DNA of 64,000 bases from Actinomadura chibensis NBRC 106107 (GTDB lineage Bacteria > Actinomycetota > Actinomycetes > Streptosporangiales > Streptosporangiaceae), in NCBI RefSeq assembly GCF_001552135.1, contig NZ_BCQP01000028.1, positions 120,913 through 184,912 of the forward strand, written 5' to 3'. The translations under genes were made by a program, and so were the position numbers. This document shows, one piece after another, positions 7,212-15,938 of this stretch; position 1 is the stretch's first letter; each line of letters starts with the position of its first letter. Under the pieces are notes generated by a model. It was not told where the DNA came from. It searched no databases and worked only from the letters and a program-made list of their open reading frames with translations.

Positions 7212-9374
7212 TCAGCCGACCGGGTCGAGCACCTTCTGCCGGTCGTCGTCGGCCGGGGTTTCCTTGGCGAGGCGTCCCGGCGTCCAGATGCGGCGGCCGA
7301 TGTCGTATGACAGGGCCGGGAGCAGCAGCGACCGGACGACCAGGGTGTCCAGCAGGACGCCGAACGCGACCGCGAAGCCCATCTCGACCATGAACACCAG
7401 CGGCAGCGTGACCATCGACGCGAACGTCGCCGCGAGCACCAGCCCGGCCGAGGTGATCACGCCGCCGGTGACGGTGAGGCCGCGCTGGATGCCGCGCCGG
7501 GTCCCGAGGGCCTGCGACTCCTCCCGGACCCGGTGCATCAGGAAGATGTTGTAGTCGACCCCGAGCGCGACCAGGAAGATGAACGCGAGCAAGGGGAAAC
7601 CGGAGTCGGTCCCCTCGAATCCGAACCCGTGCTGGAAGATGAGGGCGCAGGCGCCGAGCGAGGCGAGGAACGACAGCACCACGGTGCCCATCATCAGCAG
7701 CGGCGCGACGACGGCGCGCAGCAGCGCGATGAGGATCAGGAACACCACGCCCAGCACGATCGGGATGATCACCTTGTTGTCGCGGGCGGAGGCCCGCTTG
7801 ATGTCGAGGGCGGTCGCGGTCATGCCGCCGACCTTGGCGTCGGCGGACGGGACGCGGTGCACCCCGTCCCGCAGCCGGTCGATCGTGCCGCGCGCCGCGT
7901 CGCTGTCGGCCGGGTACTTCAGCGTCGCCTCGTACTTGACCAGGCCGTTCGCGGCGGCGGGCGGGCCGACCTCGGCGACTCCGGCCGTCCCCCGAACGGT
8001 CTCGGCGACCCGGTCGGACGCCCCGGCCTTGGCGATGATCACCGCCGGGGAGCCGGAGCCCGCGGCGAAGTGCCGGGCGACGACCTCCTCGCCCTTGATC
8101 GAGTCGGGACGTCCGGTGAACTGCCCCGCGTTCGACAGCCCGTCGGCCTTGAGCGAGCCCAGGCCGAGGGTGAGGGCGATCAGGCCGAGCATGGTGAGGG
8201 CCCAGAGCGCGCGCGGGCGCCTCGCGACGAGACCGGCGATCCGGCTCCACACGCCGTGCTCTGCCTCATACGCCTCCGGCCGGAGGTACTTGGCGTCATA
8301 GCGGGGGATCAGTGGCCAGAACAGCCACCGGCCGAAGATGACGAGAAGTGCGGGGAGGAGGGTCGTCATGGCGGCGAGGGCGGTGAGAACACCGGCCGCG
8401 GCGACCGGACCCATACCGGCGGTGGAGTTCATCTCCGCCAGCAGCAGGCACAGCAGGCCGATGGCGACGGTGGCGGCCGACGCGATGATGGCGGGGGCCG
8501 CGCGGTGCAGCGCGTACGCCATGGCCTCGTGCCGGTCCTCGTGCCGGTGGAGCTCCTCCCGGTACCGGGCGACGAGCAGCAGCGCGTAGTCGGTGGCGAC
8601 GCCGAACACGAGGACGGTGAGGATTCCGGCGCTCTGTCCGTTCACGGTGAGGTCGCCGTACTTGGCGAGCAGATACACCAGCGACTGGGCGAGCCCTAGC
8701 GCGAAGACCGCGCTCAGTACGGGAACGAACCAGAGCCCAGGGCTGCGGTAGATGATGAGCAAGAGGACGATGACGACCGCCCCGGCGGCGAGGAGCAGGA
8801 AGCCGTCCAGGCTCTGGAAGACCTCGAACTGGTCGGCGCCGCCGCCGGCGGGGCCGGTGACGTGCGCGGTCAGTCCGGGCGGCCCGCGCTGGGCGAGGTC
8901 GCGCGCCTGGTCGACGGCGCCGGTGATGTCCTCATCGGTGAGGGGCACGAGGGTCTGCAGGGCCTTGCCGTCCTTGGACGGGAACGGCCCCTGCGCCTTC
9001 TGCGCGCCCGGGAGCTTCTGCAGGGCGGGGACGTCCGACGCGGCCTTCGCGCGGTCCTGCGCGGTGATTCCGCCGGAGCGTTCGTAGACGACGACCGCGA
9101 GCATGGTCTCGTCCTTGCGGAACTGTTCTTCGAGTTCCACGACCTGGGTCGATTCGGCCCCCTCGGGGAGCCAGGACGCCGCGTCGTTCTTCTCGACGTC
9201 GCCGAGCTTGCCGGCGAGCGGGCCGAGGGCGACCAGCAGGACGACCCAGACGGCCAGGACGGCCCATTTGGTGCGCCGTCCGGCGATGAGTCCGGCCAGG
9301 CGGTGGGCCGCCGACCTCGTGGCCTCCGGCCTCGGGGCCTCCGACCTGGGGGGAGCCGGGCTGTGTCCGCTCAT
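7212..9374 (-). CDS. MMPL-family RND transporter
   Basis: 720-residue inner-membrane exporter of the MmpL/HpnN type. It has two repeats, each a helix plus a periplasmic loop followed by five helices. The first block opens with KWAVLAVWVVLLVALGPLAG and carries the proton-relay region VLVFGVATDYALLLVARYRE; the second has FIFLVALGVDYNIFLMHRVR. These D-Y pairs are the expected proton relay residues. ATG 9374 is favoured because GGAGAGG precedes it by five bases. Two copies of CAATCGAGAYATGTC upstream suggest a dedicated repressor, but none is adjacent. Substrate (lipid, siderophore or drug) is unknown. Confidence 0.9.
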   Translation of the reverse strand: MSGHSPAPPRSEAPRPEATRSAAHRLAGLIAGRRTKWAVLAVWVVLLVALGPLAGKLGDVEKNDAASWLPEGAESTQVVELEEQFRKDETMLAVVVYERSGGITAQDRAKAASDVPALQKLPGAQKAQGPFPSKDGKALQTLVPLTDEDITGAVDQARDLAQRGPPGLTAHVTGPAGGGADQFEVFQSLDGFLLLAAGAVVIVLLLIIYRSPGLWFVPVLSAVFALGLAQSLVYLLAKYGDLTVNGQSAGILTVLVFGVATDYALLLVARYREELHRHEDRHEAMAYALHRAAPAIIASAATVAIGLLCLLLAEMNSTAGMGPVAAAGVLTALAAMTTLLPALLVIFGRWLFWPLIPRYDAKYLRPEAYEAEHGVWSRIAGLVARRPRALWALTMLGLIALTLGLGSLKADGLSNAGQFTGRPDSIKGEEVVARHFAAGSGSPAVIIAKAGASDRVAETVRGTAGVAEVGPPAAANGLVKYEATLKYPADSDAARGTIDRLRDGVHRVPSADAKVGGMTATALDIKRASARDNKVIIPIVLGVVFLILIALLRAVVAPLLMMGTVVLSFLASLGACALIFQHGFGFEGTDSGFPLLAFIFLVALGVDYNIFLMHRVREESQALGTRRGIQRGLTVTGGVITSAGLVLAATFASMVTLPLVFMVEMGFAVAFGVLLDTLVVRSLLLPALSYDIGRRIWTPGRLAKETPADDDRQKVLDPVG

Positions 9375-9395
9375 GTTTCCTCTCCTGTGCGCGGG

Positions 9396-9448
9396 CAATC
9401 GAGATATGTCGCGTCCTGGGTAGGATGTCTCTCCAATCGAGACATGTC
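9396..9448. promoter_or_regulatory. Paired direct repeats upstream of the MMPL gene
   Basis: CAATCGAGATATGTC (9396-9410) and CAATCGAGACATGTC (9434-9448) differ by one base and are 38 bp apart. GCGAGATCTCG at 9458-9468 adds a palindrome and TCTCTCTAAAGGAGAG lies further upstream. They look like operator sites for a TetR- or MarR-type repressor encoded elsewhere. Confidence 0.5.
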
Positions 9449-9671
9449 AAGTAGTATCGCGAGATCTCGACGGCGCCCGTCCGAGTTTCTCTGTTCAAGA
9501 GTCTCTCTAAAGGAGAGTTAACTGTCAACCGGGAGACTCGCCGGTCCCCGTCTCCTCAAGGTCCCTCTATGGTCGCGAGGGGCGCCCGCCCGCGCGTCGG
9601 GCGTGGGGCGCGATCCGCGCTACGTCCTCTGGGGCAGGGAGGGCGGCGCGGCTACCCCTTGAGATGTAGAA

Positions 9672-9816
9672 GGCGCGCCCCCCACAAGGACGGGCGCGCC
9701 GCGAAAGAACAGCCGCGAAGGCCAAAGGGGGCCTGCGGCTATGCGAAAGGAGAACCTACGGATATGCCTAAGGCCGGAGGATCACATCCCCGGACGGACG
9801 TGGACGGACGTCCGGG
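9672..9816 (-). terminator. Three hairpins in the gap after the FmdB-like gene
   Basis: The 9375-9854 gap has no convincing gene. It holds stem CCCGGACG/CGTCCGGG (9789-9796 with 9809-9816), 39 bases beyond the FmdB stop on the minus strand, then AGCCGC...GCGGCT enclosing GGCC/GGCC (9711-9740), then GGCGCGCCC/GGGCGCGCC (9672-9680 with 9692-9700). The first is the likely FmdB terminator. On the plus strand AAAGGAG (9746) precedes ATG 9764 of a 28-codon frame, which I do not call as a gene. Confidence 0.45.
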
Positions 9817-9854
9817 ACGAACCCTCCGGCTAGGTGGTGCCGGGGTCTGAAGGG

Positions 9855-10235
9855 TCAGGCGACCTTCTCGGACGACGACTTGCCGGACGACTTGCTGGAC
9901 GACGACGAGTCGCTCCCAGACGAAGACGAGCCCGACGAAGACGAAGACGACGAAGAGGTCGAGTCGGACGACTTCGAGGACGAGTCCGACTTGGCCGACT
10001 CACCGTTCGACGACGAGCCGTTCGACGAGGCGCTCGTGGTCGAGGACTTGCCGGAGCCCGAGCGGCTGTCCGTACGGTAGAAGCCCGAACCCTTGAAGAT
10101 GATCCCCGCCGCCGAGAAGACCTTGCGGAGCTTGCCGTCGCAGGCCGGGCACTCGGTCAGCGCGTCGTCGCTGAACTTCTGCACGACCTCCAGAGGCTCG
10201 CCGCACTCGGTGCAAACGTACTGATACGTCGGCAC
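9855..10235 (-). CDS. FmdB-family zinc ribbon protein with Ser-rich tail
   Basis: 126 residues. The first 50 form the FmdB zinc ribbon: PTYQYVCTECGEPLEVVQ and ECPACDGKLRKVFSAAGIIF, four Cys in two CxxC pairs. The remaining 75 residues are almost pure Ser with Gly, Asp and Lys, a disordered tail. GTG 10235 follows GAGGAGGAACC (AGGAGG). The family was named for a proposed regulator of formamidase genes, but its function in actinomycetes is not established. Tail length probably varies between strains because the DNA is simple-sequence. Confidence 0.85.
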   Translation of the reverse strand: MPTYQYVCTECGEPLEVVQKFSDDALTECPACDGKLRKVFSAAGIIFKGSGFYRTDSRSGSGKSSTTSASSNGSSSNGESAKSDSSSKSSDSTSSSSSSSSGSSSSGSDSSSSSKSSGKSSSEKVA

Positions 10236-10386
10236 GGTTCCTCCTCGTTGACTCAGCCTGCCGGATCCGCGGGCTGGCACTCACTCTGAACGACTGCTAA
10301 TGGTACCGATCCTTGGAACAGGATTCGCCCCCGGCCTGTTCCCGAACGGGTCATCGGGCCCGTCGCCAGGCGGGCGGCCGGAACGG

Positions 10387-11871
10387 TCACGTGCCCTGCT
10401 CGCCGAACCAGCCGGCCAGCTTTCCCCTGCGGCTCACCGCGCGCAGGCGCCGTTCGGTGGAGTCCCGTACGGCGTCGGTGGTGACGACCAGCAGAGTGTC
10501 ACCCGCCTGGAGGGGCGTCGTGGGTTCGGGGACGAAACTCGTCCCGTCCCGGACGACGAGGGTGACAGACGCACCGGGAGGTAGCCGCAGCTCGAATATC
10601 TCCACTCCGCTCAGCATGGAGTCCGCCGGTATACGCACTTCCAGTAGATCGGCGTGCAGTTCCTCCAGGGGAGCGGCTTCGACGTCCAGTTCGCGGGTCT
10701 GCTCGTCGCTCTCCAACCGGCACCATTTCGCCGCCAGGGGCAGCGTGGGCCCCTGCAACAGGGTGAACACCACGACGATGTTGAAGACGATCGCGAACAT
10801 GCGGTCGGCGCTCTGCACGTCCTGCACCATCGGGATGGTGGCGAGGACGATCGGGACCGCGCCCCGCAACCCGGCCCAGGACGCGAAGAGCTTCTCCCCC
10901 CACGACATCTTGAACCCGACCGTGGAGACCACGACCGACACCGGACGCGCGATCAGCAGCAGCACGAACCCGACCACCAGCGCGGGGACGATCTGCTGGG
11001 GCAGTTCGCTGGGCGAGGCCAGCAGCCCCAGCATCACGAACAGCCCGATCTGGGCGAGCCACCCGACGCCCTCGGCGAAGCCGCGCGTGGCCGGACGGTG
11101 GGGAAGCCGCGCGTTGCCGAGCACGACCGCGCTGACGTACACGGCGAGGAACCCGCTGGCGTGCAGCAGGGTCGCCGCCCCGTACGACCCGATCGACAGG
11201 GACAGCACCGCGATGGGGTAGAGGCCGGACGCGGGCAGCGCGACGCGGCGCAGCGCCTGGGCCCCGAGCCAGCCGACGACGATGCCGATGACCGCGCCCG
11301 CGGCCAGCTCGTACACCATGACGCCGAGCAGCTCGGCGAGGTTCGGGACGCCGGTGTGCGTGCTGAGCGTCACCACGATGATCACGACGGGCGCGTCGTT
11401 GAAGCCGGACTCGGCCTCCAGCAGCCCGGACAGCCGGGACGGCAGCGGCAGCCGCCGCAGCACCGAGAACACGGCGGCCGCGTCGGTCGGGGCGAGCACG
11501 GCGGCGAGCAGGAACGCGGGCCGCCAGTCCAGGCCGACGAGCCACATGGCGGCGAGGCCGACCACGACGATGCTGACCAGCGTGCCGATGATGGACACGC
11601 TGATCGCCGCGGGGACGGCCGGGCGGACGTGCCGCCAGCTCGTGGTGAGGCCGCCCTCGGCGAGGATCAGGACGAGCGCGGCGAGGCCGAGCGTCTCGGC
11701 CAGCTCGACGTCGTCGAAGTTGATGTGGAGGGGGCCGGACTCGCCGATGAGGAGGCCGAGGCCCATGTACGCCAGCAGGGTCGGGAGGCCCGCCTGGTGC
11801 GAGAGCCTGACCGCGACGATGGCGCAGAGTACGAGCGTGGCCCCGAGGAGTAGCCAGAGGTCGAGATGCAC
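10387..11871 (-). CDS. Potassium/proton antiporter, CPA1 (NhaP2/CvrA-like)
   Basis: 494-residue antiporter. About 390 residues form twelve or thirteen helices with the CPA1 features LAPTDAAAVFSVL and ESGFNDAPVVII, which hold the Asp pair for cation/proton exchange. The C terminus is a soluble TrkA-C (RCK-C) domain, about residues 410-480 (LEVRIPADSMLSGVEIFELRL), typical of NhaP2-type K+/H+ antiporters controlled by nucleotides. The start is GTG 11871, with GGGTGGG just upstream. Stands alone. Ion preference (K+ versus Na+) is inferred from family only. Confidence 0.88.
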   Translation of the reverse strand: MHLDLWLLLGATLVLCAIVAVRLSHQAGLPTLLAYMGLGLLIGESGPLHINFDDVELAETLGLAALVLILAEGGLTTSWRHVRPAVPAAISVSIIGTLVSIVVVGLAAMWLVGLDWRPAFLLAAVLAPTDAAAVFSVLRRLPLPSRLSGLLEAESGFNDAPVVIIVVTLSTHTGVPNLAELLGVMVYELAAGAVIGIVVGWLGAQALRRVALPASGLYPIAVLSLSIGSYGAATLLHASGFLAVYVSAVVLGNARLPHRPATRGFAEGVGWLAQIGLFVMLGLLASPSELPQQIVPALVVGFVLLLIARPVSVVVSTVGFKMSWGEKLFASWAGLRGAVPIVLATIPMVQDVQSADRMFAIVFNIVVVFTLLQGPTLPLAAKWCRLESDEQTRELDVEAAPLEELHADLLEVRIPADSMLSGVEIFELRLPPGASVTLVVRDGTSFVPEPTTPLQAGDTLLVVTTDAVRDSTERRLRAVSRRGKLAGWFGEQGT

Positions 11872-11974
11872 ATCCCACCCTTCGAGGTCGTCAAAGTTGA
11901 TCGTTGAGGAATCCTACAGATTCACCGGCCGATCGCGTATTTTCGGTTGATGGTCGGCATGTCGGGAACGCTGG

Positions 11975-12964
11975 TTATCGCCGTCTGACCTGCGGCTTCA
12001 TCCCGTTCACGATATGGCGGACGTCCCGGCCCTCGACGGCCGCGGTCACGTTGTCCCGCACCAAGGCCACCAGGTTCAGTTGGGACTGGACGGATCCGCC
12101 CGCCGTGTGCGGCGACAGCAGGACGTTCTCGTTCGAGCGCAGCGGATGCTCCACCGGAAGGGGTTCCTGGTCGAACACGTCTAGGGCCGCGCCAGCGAGG
12201 CGTCCCGAATTCAGTGCGTCGAGGACGGCGTCGTCAGGCGCGATACCGCCACGGGCCACGTTCACTAGCAGCGCGTTGTCCGGCATGAGGGCGAGGCGTT
12301 CCGGACCGATCAGGCCCTTGGTGTCGTCCGTGCGGGGCAGGGCGATGACGAGGATGTCGGACGTCGCCATGAGGTCGTCCAGGTCGCGGTATGTCGCCGG
12401 TGCGTCGGGGCGCTTCCGCCTCGTCCAGTAGGACACCGTGCAGCCGAGCGCGGTGAAGAGCCGTGCCGCCTCAGAGCCGATCGCCCCGAAACCCACGATG
12501 CCGACCCGCTGCGTGTGGATTTCGCGCGGTGTCCTTGCGGTCATCTCCATTTGCGGCCACCCGCCCGCACGGACCGCACGGTCGCCCCAGGCGAGGTTCC
12601 TGCACAGAGAGAACGCGGCGCCCACCGCCCATTCGGCGACGCCCCGCGCGTTGAACCCGGCGGCGTTCGCCACGGGGACCCCGGCGGCCGTCAGGGCGGC
12701 GACGTCGATGCTGTCGGTCCCGACGGCGGGCATCTGGACGAACGCCACCCGCGACGCGGCGGCGACGGCCTCGGCGTCCAGCGCGAGCCGTCCGGTGAAG
12801 TCGGCGATCACGATGTCCGCCGCGGGCAGCGCGGCGAGCAGGGCGGCGCGGTCGCGCGCCGCCGGGAACGCGACCTCCGCGGCGCCGCCGAGCGGCGCGA
12901 ACAGGCCCCGGACGAGGTCCTCGTCGATCGGGGGCAGGGAAAGGATCCGCCACGGCGCCGTCAT
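11975..12964 (-). CDS. D-isomer-specific 2-hydroxyacid dehydrogenase
   Basis: 329 residues. NAD-binding motif VGIVGFGAIGSEAARLF (about residues 153-169), then the catalytic set of the family: Arg in VNVARGG, Glu in DVFDQEPLP and His in SPHTAGG. It oxidises or reduces a D-2-hydroxyacid/2-ketoacid pair in the cytoplasm; the substrate (glyoxylate, hydroxypyruvate, phosphoglycerate-like) cannot be chosen. It lacks a C-terminal ACT domain, so it is not a typical SerA. Transcribed alone on the minus strand. Confidence 0.88.
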   Translation of the reverse strand: MTAPWRILSLPPIDEDLVRGLFAPLGGAAEVAFPAARDRAALLAALPAADIVIADFTGRLALDAEAVAAASRVAFVQMPAVGTDSIDVAALTAAGVPVANAAGFNARGVAEWAVGAAFSLCRNLAWGDRAVRAGGWPQMEMTARTPREIHTQRVGIVGFGAIGSEAARLFTALGCTVSYWTRRKRPDAPATYRDLDDLMATSDILVIALPRTDDTKGLIGPERLALMPDNALLVNVARGGIAPDDAVLDALNSGRLAGAALDVFDQEPLPVEHPLRSNENVLLSPHTAGGSVQSQLNLVALVRDNVTAAVEGRDVRHIVNGMKPQVRRR

Positions 12965-13080
12965 TTTCGAACCTCCCGTTCCGACCTCCGCCGCACCGCG
13001 TCCCCCGAGCCGCGATCTTGCCCCTCACCCTATGGGCCGTCCGAAAAGGCGAACCGAACAGCCCGAACGGTCGGCGGGAA

Positions 13081-13140
13081 GCCGAACCCCCGGCCGGGAG
13101 GCCGAACCCCCGACCGGGAGGCCGGACCTTCGGCCGGGTG
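13081..13140. repeat. Three tandem 20-bp repeats
   Basis: GCCGAACCCCCGGCCGGGAG, GCCGAACCCCCGACCGGGAG and GCCGGACCTTCGGCCGGGTG lie head to tail at 13081, 13101 and 13121. They occupy the gap just past the cyclo-ligase stop (13147, minus strand). Each unit can form a small stem (CCCGGCCGGG-like), so they may help end transcription. Confidence 0.7.
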
Positions 13141-13146
13141 GGGCGG

Positions 13147-13728
13147 TCAGCCGAGCCGGACGAGGCCGTCCGACGGCGTCACGGCCGCCCGGACGCGCCG
13201 GTCGTGCGGCTCCGCCCGCAGCGCCGGGACGATCTCCCCGTCGTACAGCAGCGCCACCGTCAGGATCGCCGGGCCGACCCGCGCGAGCGCCCGGTCGTAG
13301 GAGCCGCCGCCGCGGCCGAGGCGCAGGCCCGTCCGGTCGGCGGCGAGCGCCGGGGCGAGGACGACGTCCGCGCTGGCCACGGCTCCGACGCCGCGCGGCG
13401 GCTCGGACGGCTCCAGGCACCCGCGCGGCCCCGGGACGAGCGAGTCGGGCCCCTCGTAGGACGCCCAGTCGAGGTCGCCGTCCGGGAGGAGGCGGGGGAG
13501 GATCACGTACGTGCCGCGCTTCCACAGCGCGAACAGCAGCCCGCGCGTGTCGGGCTCGGTGCCCACCGAGACGTAGGCGGCGACCGTCCCCGCCATCTCC
13601 ATCTCCGGCAGGGACAGCAGCGCGTCCCGGATCGATCGTCCGGCCTCGGCGCGGGCCTCCGGCGGCATCGCGGCGCGTTTGCCCAGCACGGCGGCTCGGA
13701 GGTCGGTCTTTGGAAGGATGTCCTGCAC
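13147..13728 (-). CDS. 5-formyltetrahydrofolate cyclo-ligase
   Basis: ATP-dependent conversion of 5-formyl-THF to 5,10-methenyl-THF. 193 residues, normal for the family. Motifs: basic N terminus KTDLRAAVLGKRAAM, substrate and ATP region TRGLLFALWKRGTYVILPR, and the LGRGGGSYDRALA loop that binds ATP phosphate. GTG 13728 chosen at the start of homology, with GAGG upstream. Divergent from galU with only 33 bp between, the usual actinobacterial order (cyclo-ligase/galU/moeA). Confidence 0.9.
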   Translation of the reverse strand: MQDILPKTDLRAAVLGKRAAMPPEARAEAGRSIRDALLSLPEMEMAGTVAAYVSVGTEPDTRGLLFALWKRGTYVILPRLLPDGDLDWASYEGPDSLVPGPRGCLEPSEPPRGVGAVASADVVLAPALAADRTGLRLGRGGGSYDRALARVGPAILTVALLYDGEIVPALRAEPHDRRVRAAVTPSDGLVRLG

Positions 13729-13749
13729 GCTGGCGTCCTCGTGGGTGGT

Positions 13750-13755
13750 TAGGGT
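13750..13755 (+). promoter_or_regulatory. Candidate -10 box for a leaderless galU transcript
   Basis: TAGGGT (TANNNT) ends six bases before the galU ATG at 13762, and no ribosome binding site is present. In actinobacteria this spacing usually places the transcription start on the first base of the start codon. Confidence 0.5.
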
Positions 13756-13761
13756 CTCTAC

Positions 13762-14679
13762 ATGGCCGACATCACACCTGTGCTCAAGGCGGTCGTCCCG
13801 GCGGCCGGTCTCGGTACCCGATTCTTGCCCGCCACCAAGGCGACCCCCAAGGAAATGCTGCCCATCGTCGACAAACCGGCGATCCAGTACGTCGTGGAGG
13901 AGGCGGTCGACGCCGGGCTGAGCGACGTCCTCATGGTCACCGGCCGGAGCAAGCGGTCCATCGAGGACCACTTCGACCGAGCCTACGAGCTTGAGGAGGC
14001 GCTGCGCGCCAAGGGCGACGCGGAGCGGCTCGACGCCGTCCACGAGTCCAGCGACCTTGCGATCATGCACTACGTGCGGCAGGGCGAGCCGCGCGGGCTC
14101 GGGCACGCGGTGCACTGCGCGCGCCAGCACGTCGGCCGCGAGCCGTTCGCGGTGCTGCTCGGCGACGACATGATCGACGCCCGGGACAAGCTGCTGCGGC
14201 GCATGATCGAGGTGCGCGACCAGTTCGGCGGCAGCGTGATCGCGCTGATGGAGGTCGAGCCTGACCAGGTCTCGGCGTACGGGTGCGCGGCCATCGAGCC
14301 GACGGACGAGGACGACGTCGTCCGCATCTCCGACCTCGTGGAGAAGCCGTCCATGGAGGAGGCGCCGAGCAACTGGATCATCATCGGCCGGTACGTCTGC
14401 GACCCCGCGGTGTTCGACGTCTTGGAGAAGACCCCGCCCGGGCGCGGCGGCGAGATCCAGTTGACCGACGCGCTGCGCACCCTCGCCGACATGCCCGCCG
14501 ACCAGGGCGGCGGCGTGTACGGCGTGAAGTTCCGCGGGCGCCGCTACGACACCGGGAACAAGCTGGAGTACCTGCGGACGGTCGTCCAGTTCGCGGCGGA
14601 GCGTCCCGACCTGGCGCCGGAGTTCATGCCCTGGCTGCGCGAGTTCGTCCGCGACCAGGACGCCTCCGGGGAGTCGTGA
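13762..14679 (+). CDS. galU: UTP--glucose-1-phosphate uridylyltransferase
   Basis: Makes UDP-glucose from UTP and glucose-1-phosphate for cell-wall, polysaccharide and trehalose synthesis. 305 residues. Nucleotidyltransferase signature AVVPAAGLGTRFLPATKATPK (residues 9-29, 19 shown motif core GLGTRFLPATKATPK), EMLPIVDKPAIQYVVEEA, and VLLGDDM with metal-binding Asp. It starts the galU-moeA-moaC-moaB run, with stop/start overlaps throughout the first three genes. Homologous neighbourhoods exist in mycobacteria and streptomycetes. Confidence 0.95.
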   Translation: MADITPVLKAVVPAAGLGTRFLPATKATPKEMLPIVDKPAIQYVVEEAVDAGLSDVLMVTGRSKRSIEDHFDRAYELEEALRAKGDAERLDAVHESSDLAIMHYVRQGEPRGLGHAVHCARQHVGREPFAVLLGDDMIDARDKLLRRMIEVRDQFGGSVIALMEVEPDQVSAYGCAAIEPTDEDDVVRISDLVEKPSMEEAPSNWIIIGRYVCDPAVFDVLEKTPPGRGGEIQLTDALRTLADMPADQGGGVYGVKFRGRRYDTGNKLEYLRTVVQFAAERPDLAPEFMPWLREFVRDQDASGES

Positions 14680-15938
14680 CGAACGGGACGGGCCGGACTG
14701 GCGGGACGGGAACGGCGGGAGCGGCGGGCATGCGTACGGTCGGCGAGCACCTGGCGGACATCCTCGGCAGCGTGGCGGTCCTGCCGCCGCTCGACCTCGC
14801 GCTGCTGGAGGCCCAGGGGGCGGTGCTCGCCGAGCCCGTGACGGCCCCGGTGCCGCTGCCGCCGTTCGACAACTCGGCGATGGACGGCTACGCGGTCGTC
14901 GCGGCCGACATCGCCGCCGCGACCGAGTCCGCGCCGGTATCGCTGCCCGTCGTCGGCGACATCGTCGCCGGTGACACGGGCGTGGCGGCGATCCGTCCCG
15001 GGCTGTCCGCCCGGATCATGACGGGCGCGCCGCTGCCCGCCGGGGCCGACGCGGTCGTCCCGGTCGAGTGGACGGACGGCGGCAACGCCACCGTCCGGAT
15101 CTCGCGGGCCGCGCCGCCCGGCAACTACATCCGCCGGGCGGGCGAGGACGTGACCGCGGGCCAGGTCGTCGTGGCCGCGGGCACGCGGCTCGGCGCGGCG
15201 CAGCTCGGCATGATCGCCGCGGTGGGACGGCCCCGGGTGACCGTCCGGCCGAAGCCGCGCGTCGTGGTCGTCGCGACCGGGGACGAGCTGCGCGAACCGG
15301 GTGAGGGGCTTGCTCCCGGGCAGATCTGGGAGTCCAACGCCTACATGCTCACCGCGGCCGTCGTCGAGGCCGGGGGAGTGGGGTACCGGCAGGCGACCGT
15401 CGAGGACGAGCCCGGCAAGGTCATGGAGATGCTGGAGGACCAGCTCGTCCGGGCCGACGCCATCGTCACCACGGGCGGGGTCTCGATGGGCACCAGGGAC
15501 GTGGTCAAGGAAGTGCTCGCGGGTACCGGGACGGTGAATTTTCACAAGGTGCGGATGCGTCCCGGTAAGCCGCAAGGGTTCGGCTTGCTGGAAGGCACAC
15601 CGGTTTTCACCCTTCCCGGTAATCCGGTGAGCGCGTACGTGTCGTTCCAGGTTTTCGTGCGTCCTGCGCTGAGGGCCATGCAGGGGTTGCCCCCTGACTC
15701 GGGGGCGAAGGTGAGCGCTGTTCTGGGGGAGGACGTCAAATCGCCTGCGGGGTTGCGTCATTTCCTACGCGGCAGGCTGTCGTTCAATCGGGGCTTCTAC
15801 ACCGTCACCGCGGCGGGTGTGCAGGGCTCGCACCAGCTCGGGTCCCTGGCGACGGCGAACGCGCTCATCGAATTGCCAGAGGATGTGGAGGCCCTCCCGG
15901 CAGGGTCGCACGTCGACGTGATGAGATTGCCGTCGTGA
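14676..15938 (+). CDS. moeA: MoeA-like molybdotransferase; probable Glp (gephyrin-like) paralogue
   Basis: 420 residues, MoeA/gephyrin-E family: domain III/I start LLEAQGAVLAEPVTAPVPLP, PFDNSAMDGYA, GAPLPAGADAVVPVE, the MoCF fold ATGDELREPGEGLAPGQIWESN, TTGGVSMGTRD, and LPGNPVSAYVSF. MoeA inserts molybdate into adenylylated molybdopterin. The galU-linked copy in actinobacteria has also been described as Glp, a division protein that works with the membrane receptor GlpR, and GlpR is encoded here at 20319. GTG 14676 overlaps the galU stop (GTGA) and has GGGGAG upstream; ATG 14730 is an alternative. Which function dominates cannot be told from sequence. Confidence 0.88.
   Translation: MTNGTGRTGGTGTAGAAGMRTVGEHLADILGSVAVLPPLDLALLEAQGAVLAEPVTAPVPLPPFDNSAMDGYAVVAADIAAATESAPVSLPVVGDIVAGDTGVAAIRPGLSARIMTGAPLPAGADAVVPVEWTDGGNATVRISRAAPPGNYIRRAGEDVTAGQVVVAAGTRLGAAQLGMIAAVGRPRVTVRPKPRVVVVATGDELREPGEGLAPGQIWESNAYMLTAAVVEAGGVGYRQATVEDEPGKVMEMLEDQLVRADAIVTTGGVSMGTRDVVKEVLAGTGTVNFHKVRMRPGKPQGFGLLEGTPVFTLPGNPVSAYVSFQVFVRPALRAMQGLPPDSGAKVSAVLGEDVKSPAGLRHFLRGRLSFNRGFYTVTAAGVQGSHQLGSLATANALIELPEDVEALPAGSHVDVMRLPS

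Noticed and set aside
6229..8250. A fused 673-codon frame upstream of MTA phosphorylase
   Set aside because: The upstream part is antisense-like readthrough of the MMPL gene region; conserved domain starts at 7056.
9672..9850. Riboswitch or small protein gene after the hairpins
   Set aside because: No known aptamer pattern; the 28-codon frame at 9764 is poorly spaced from its AAAGGAG.
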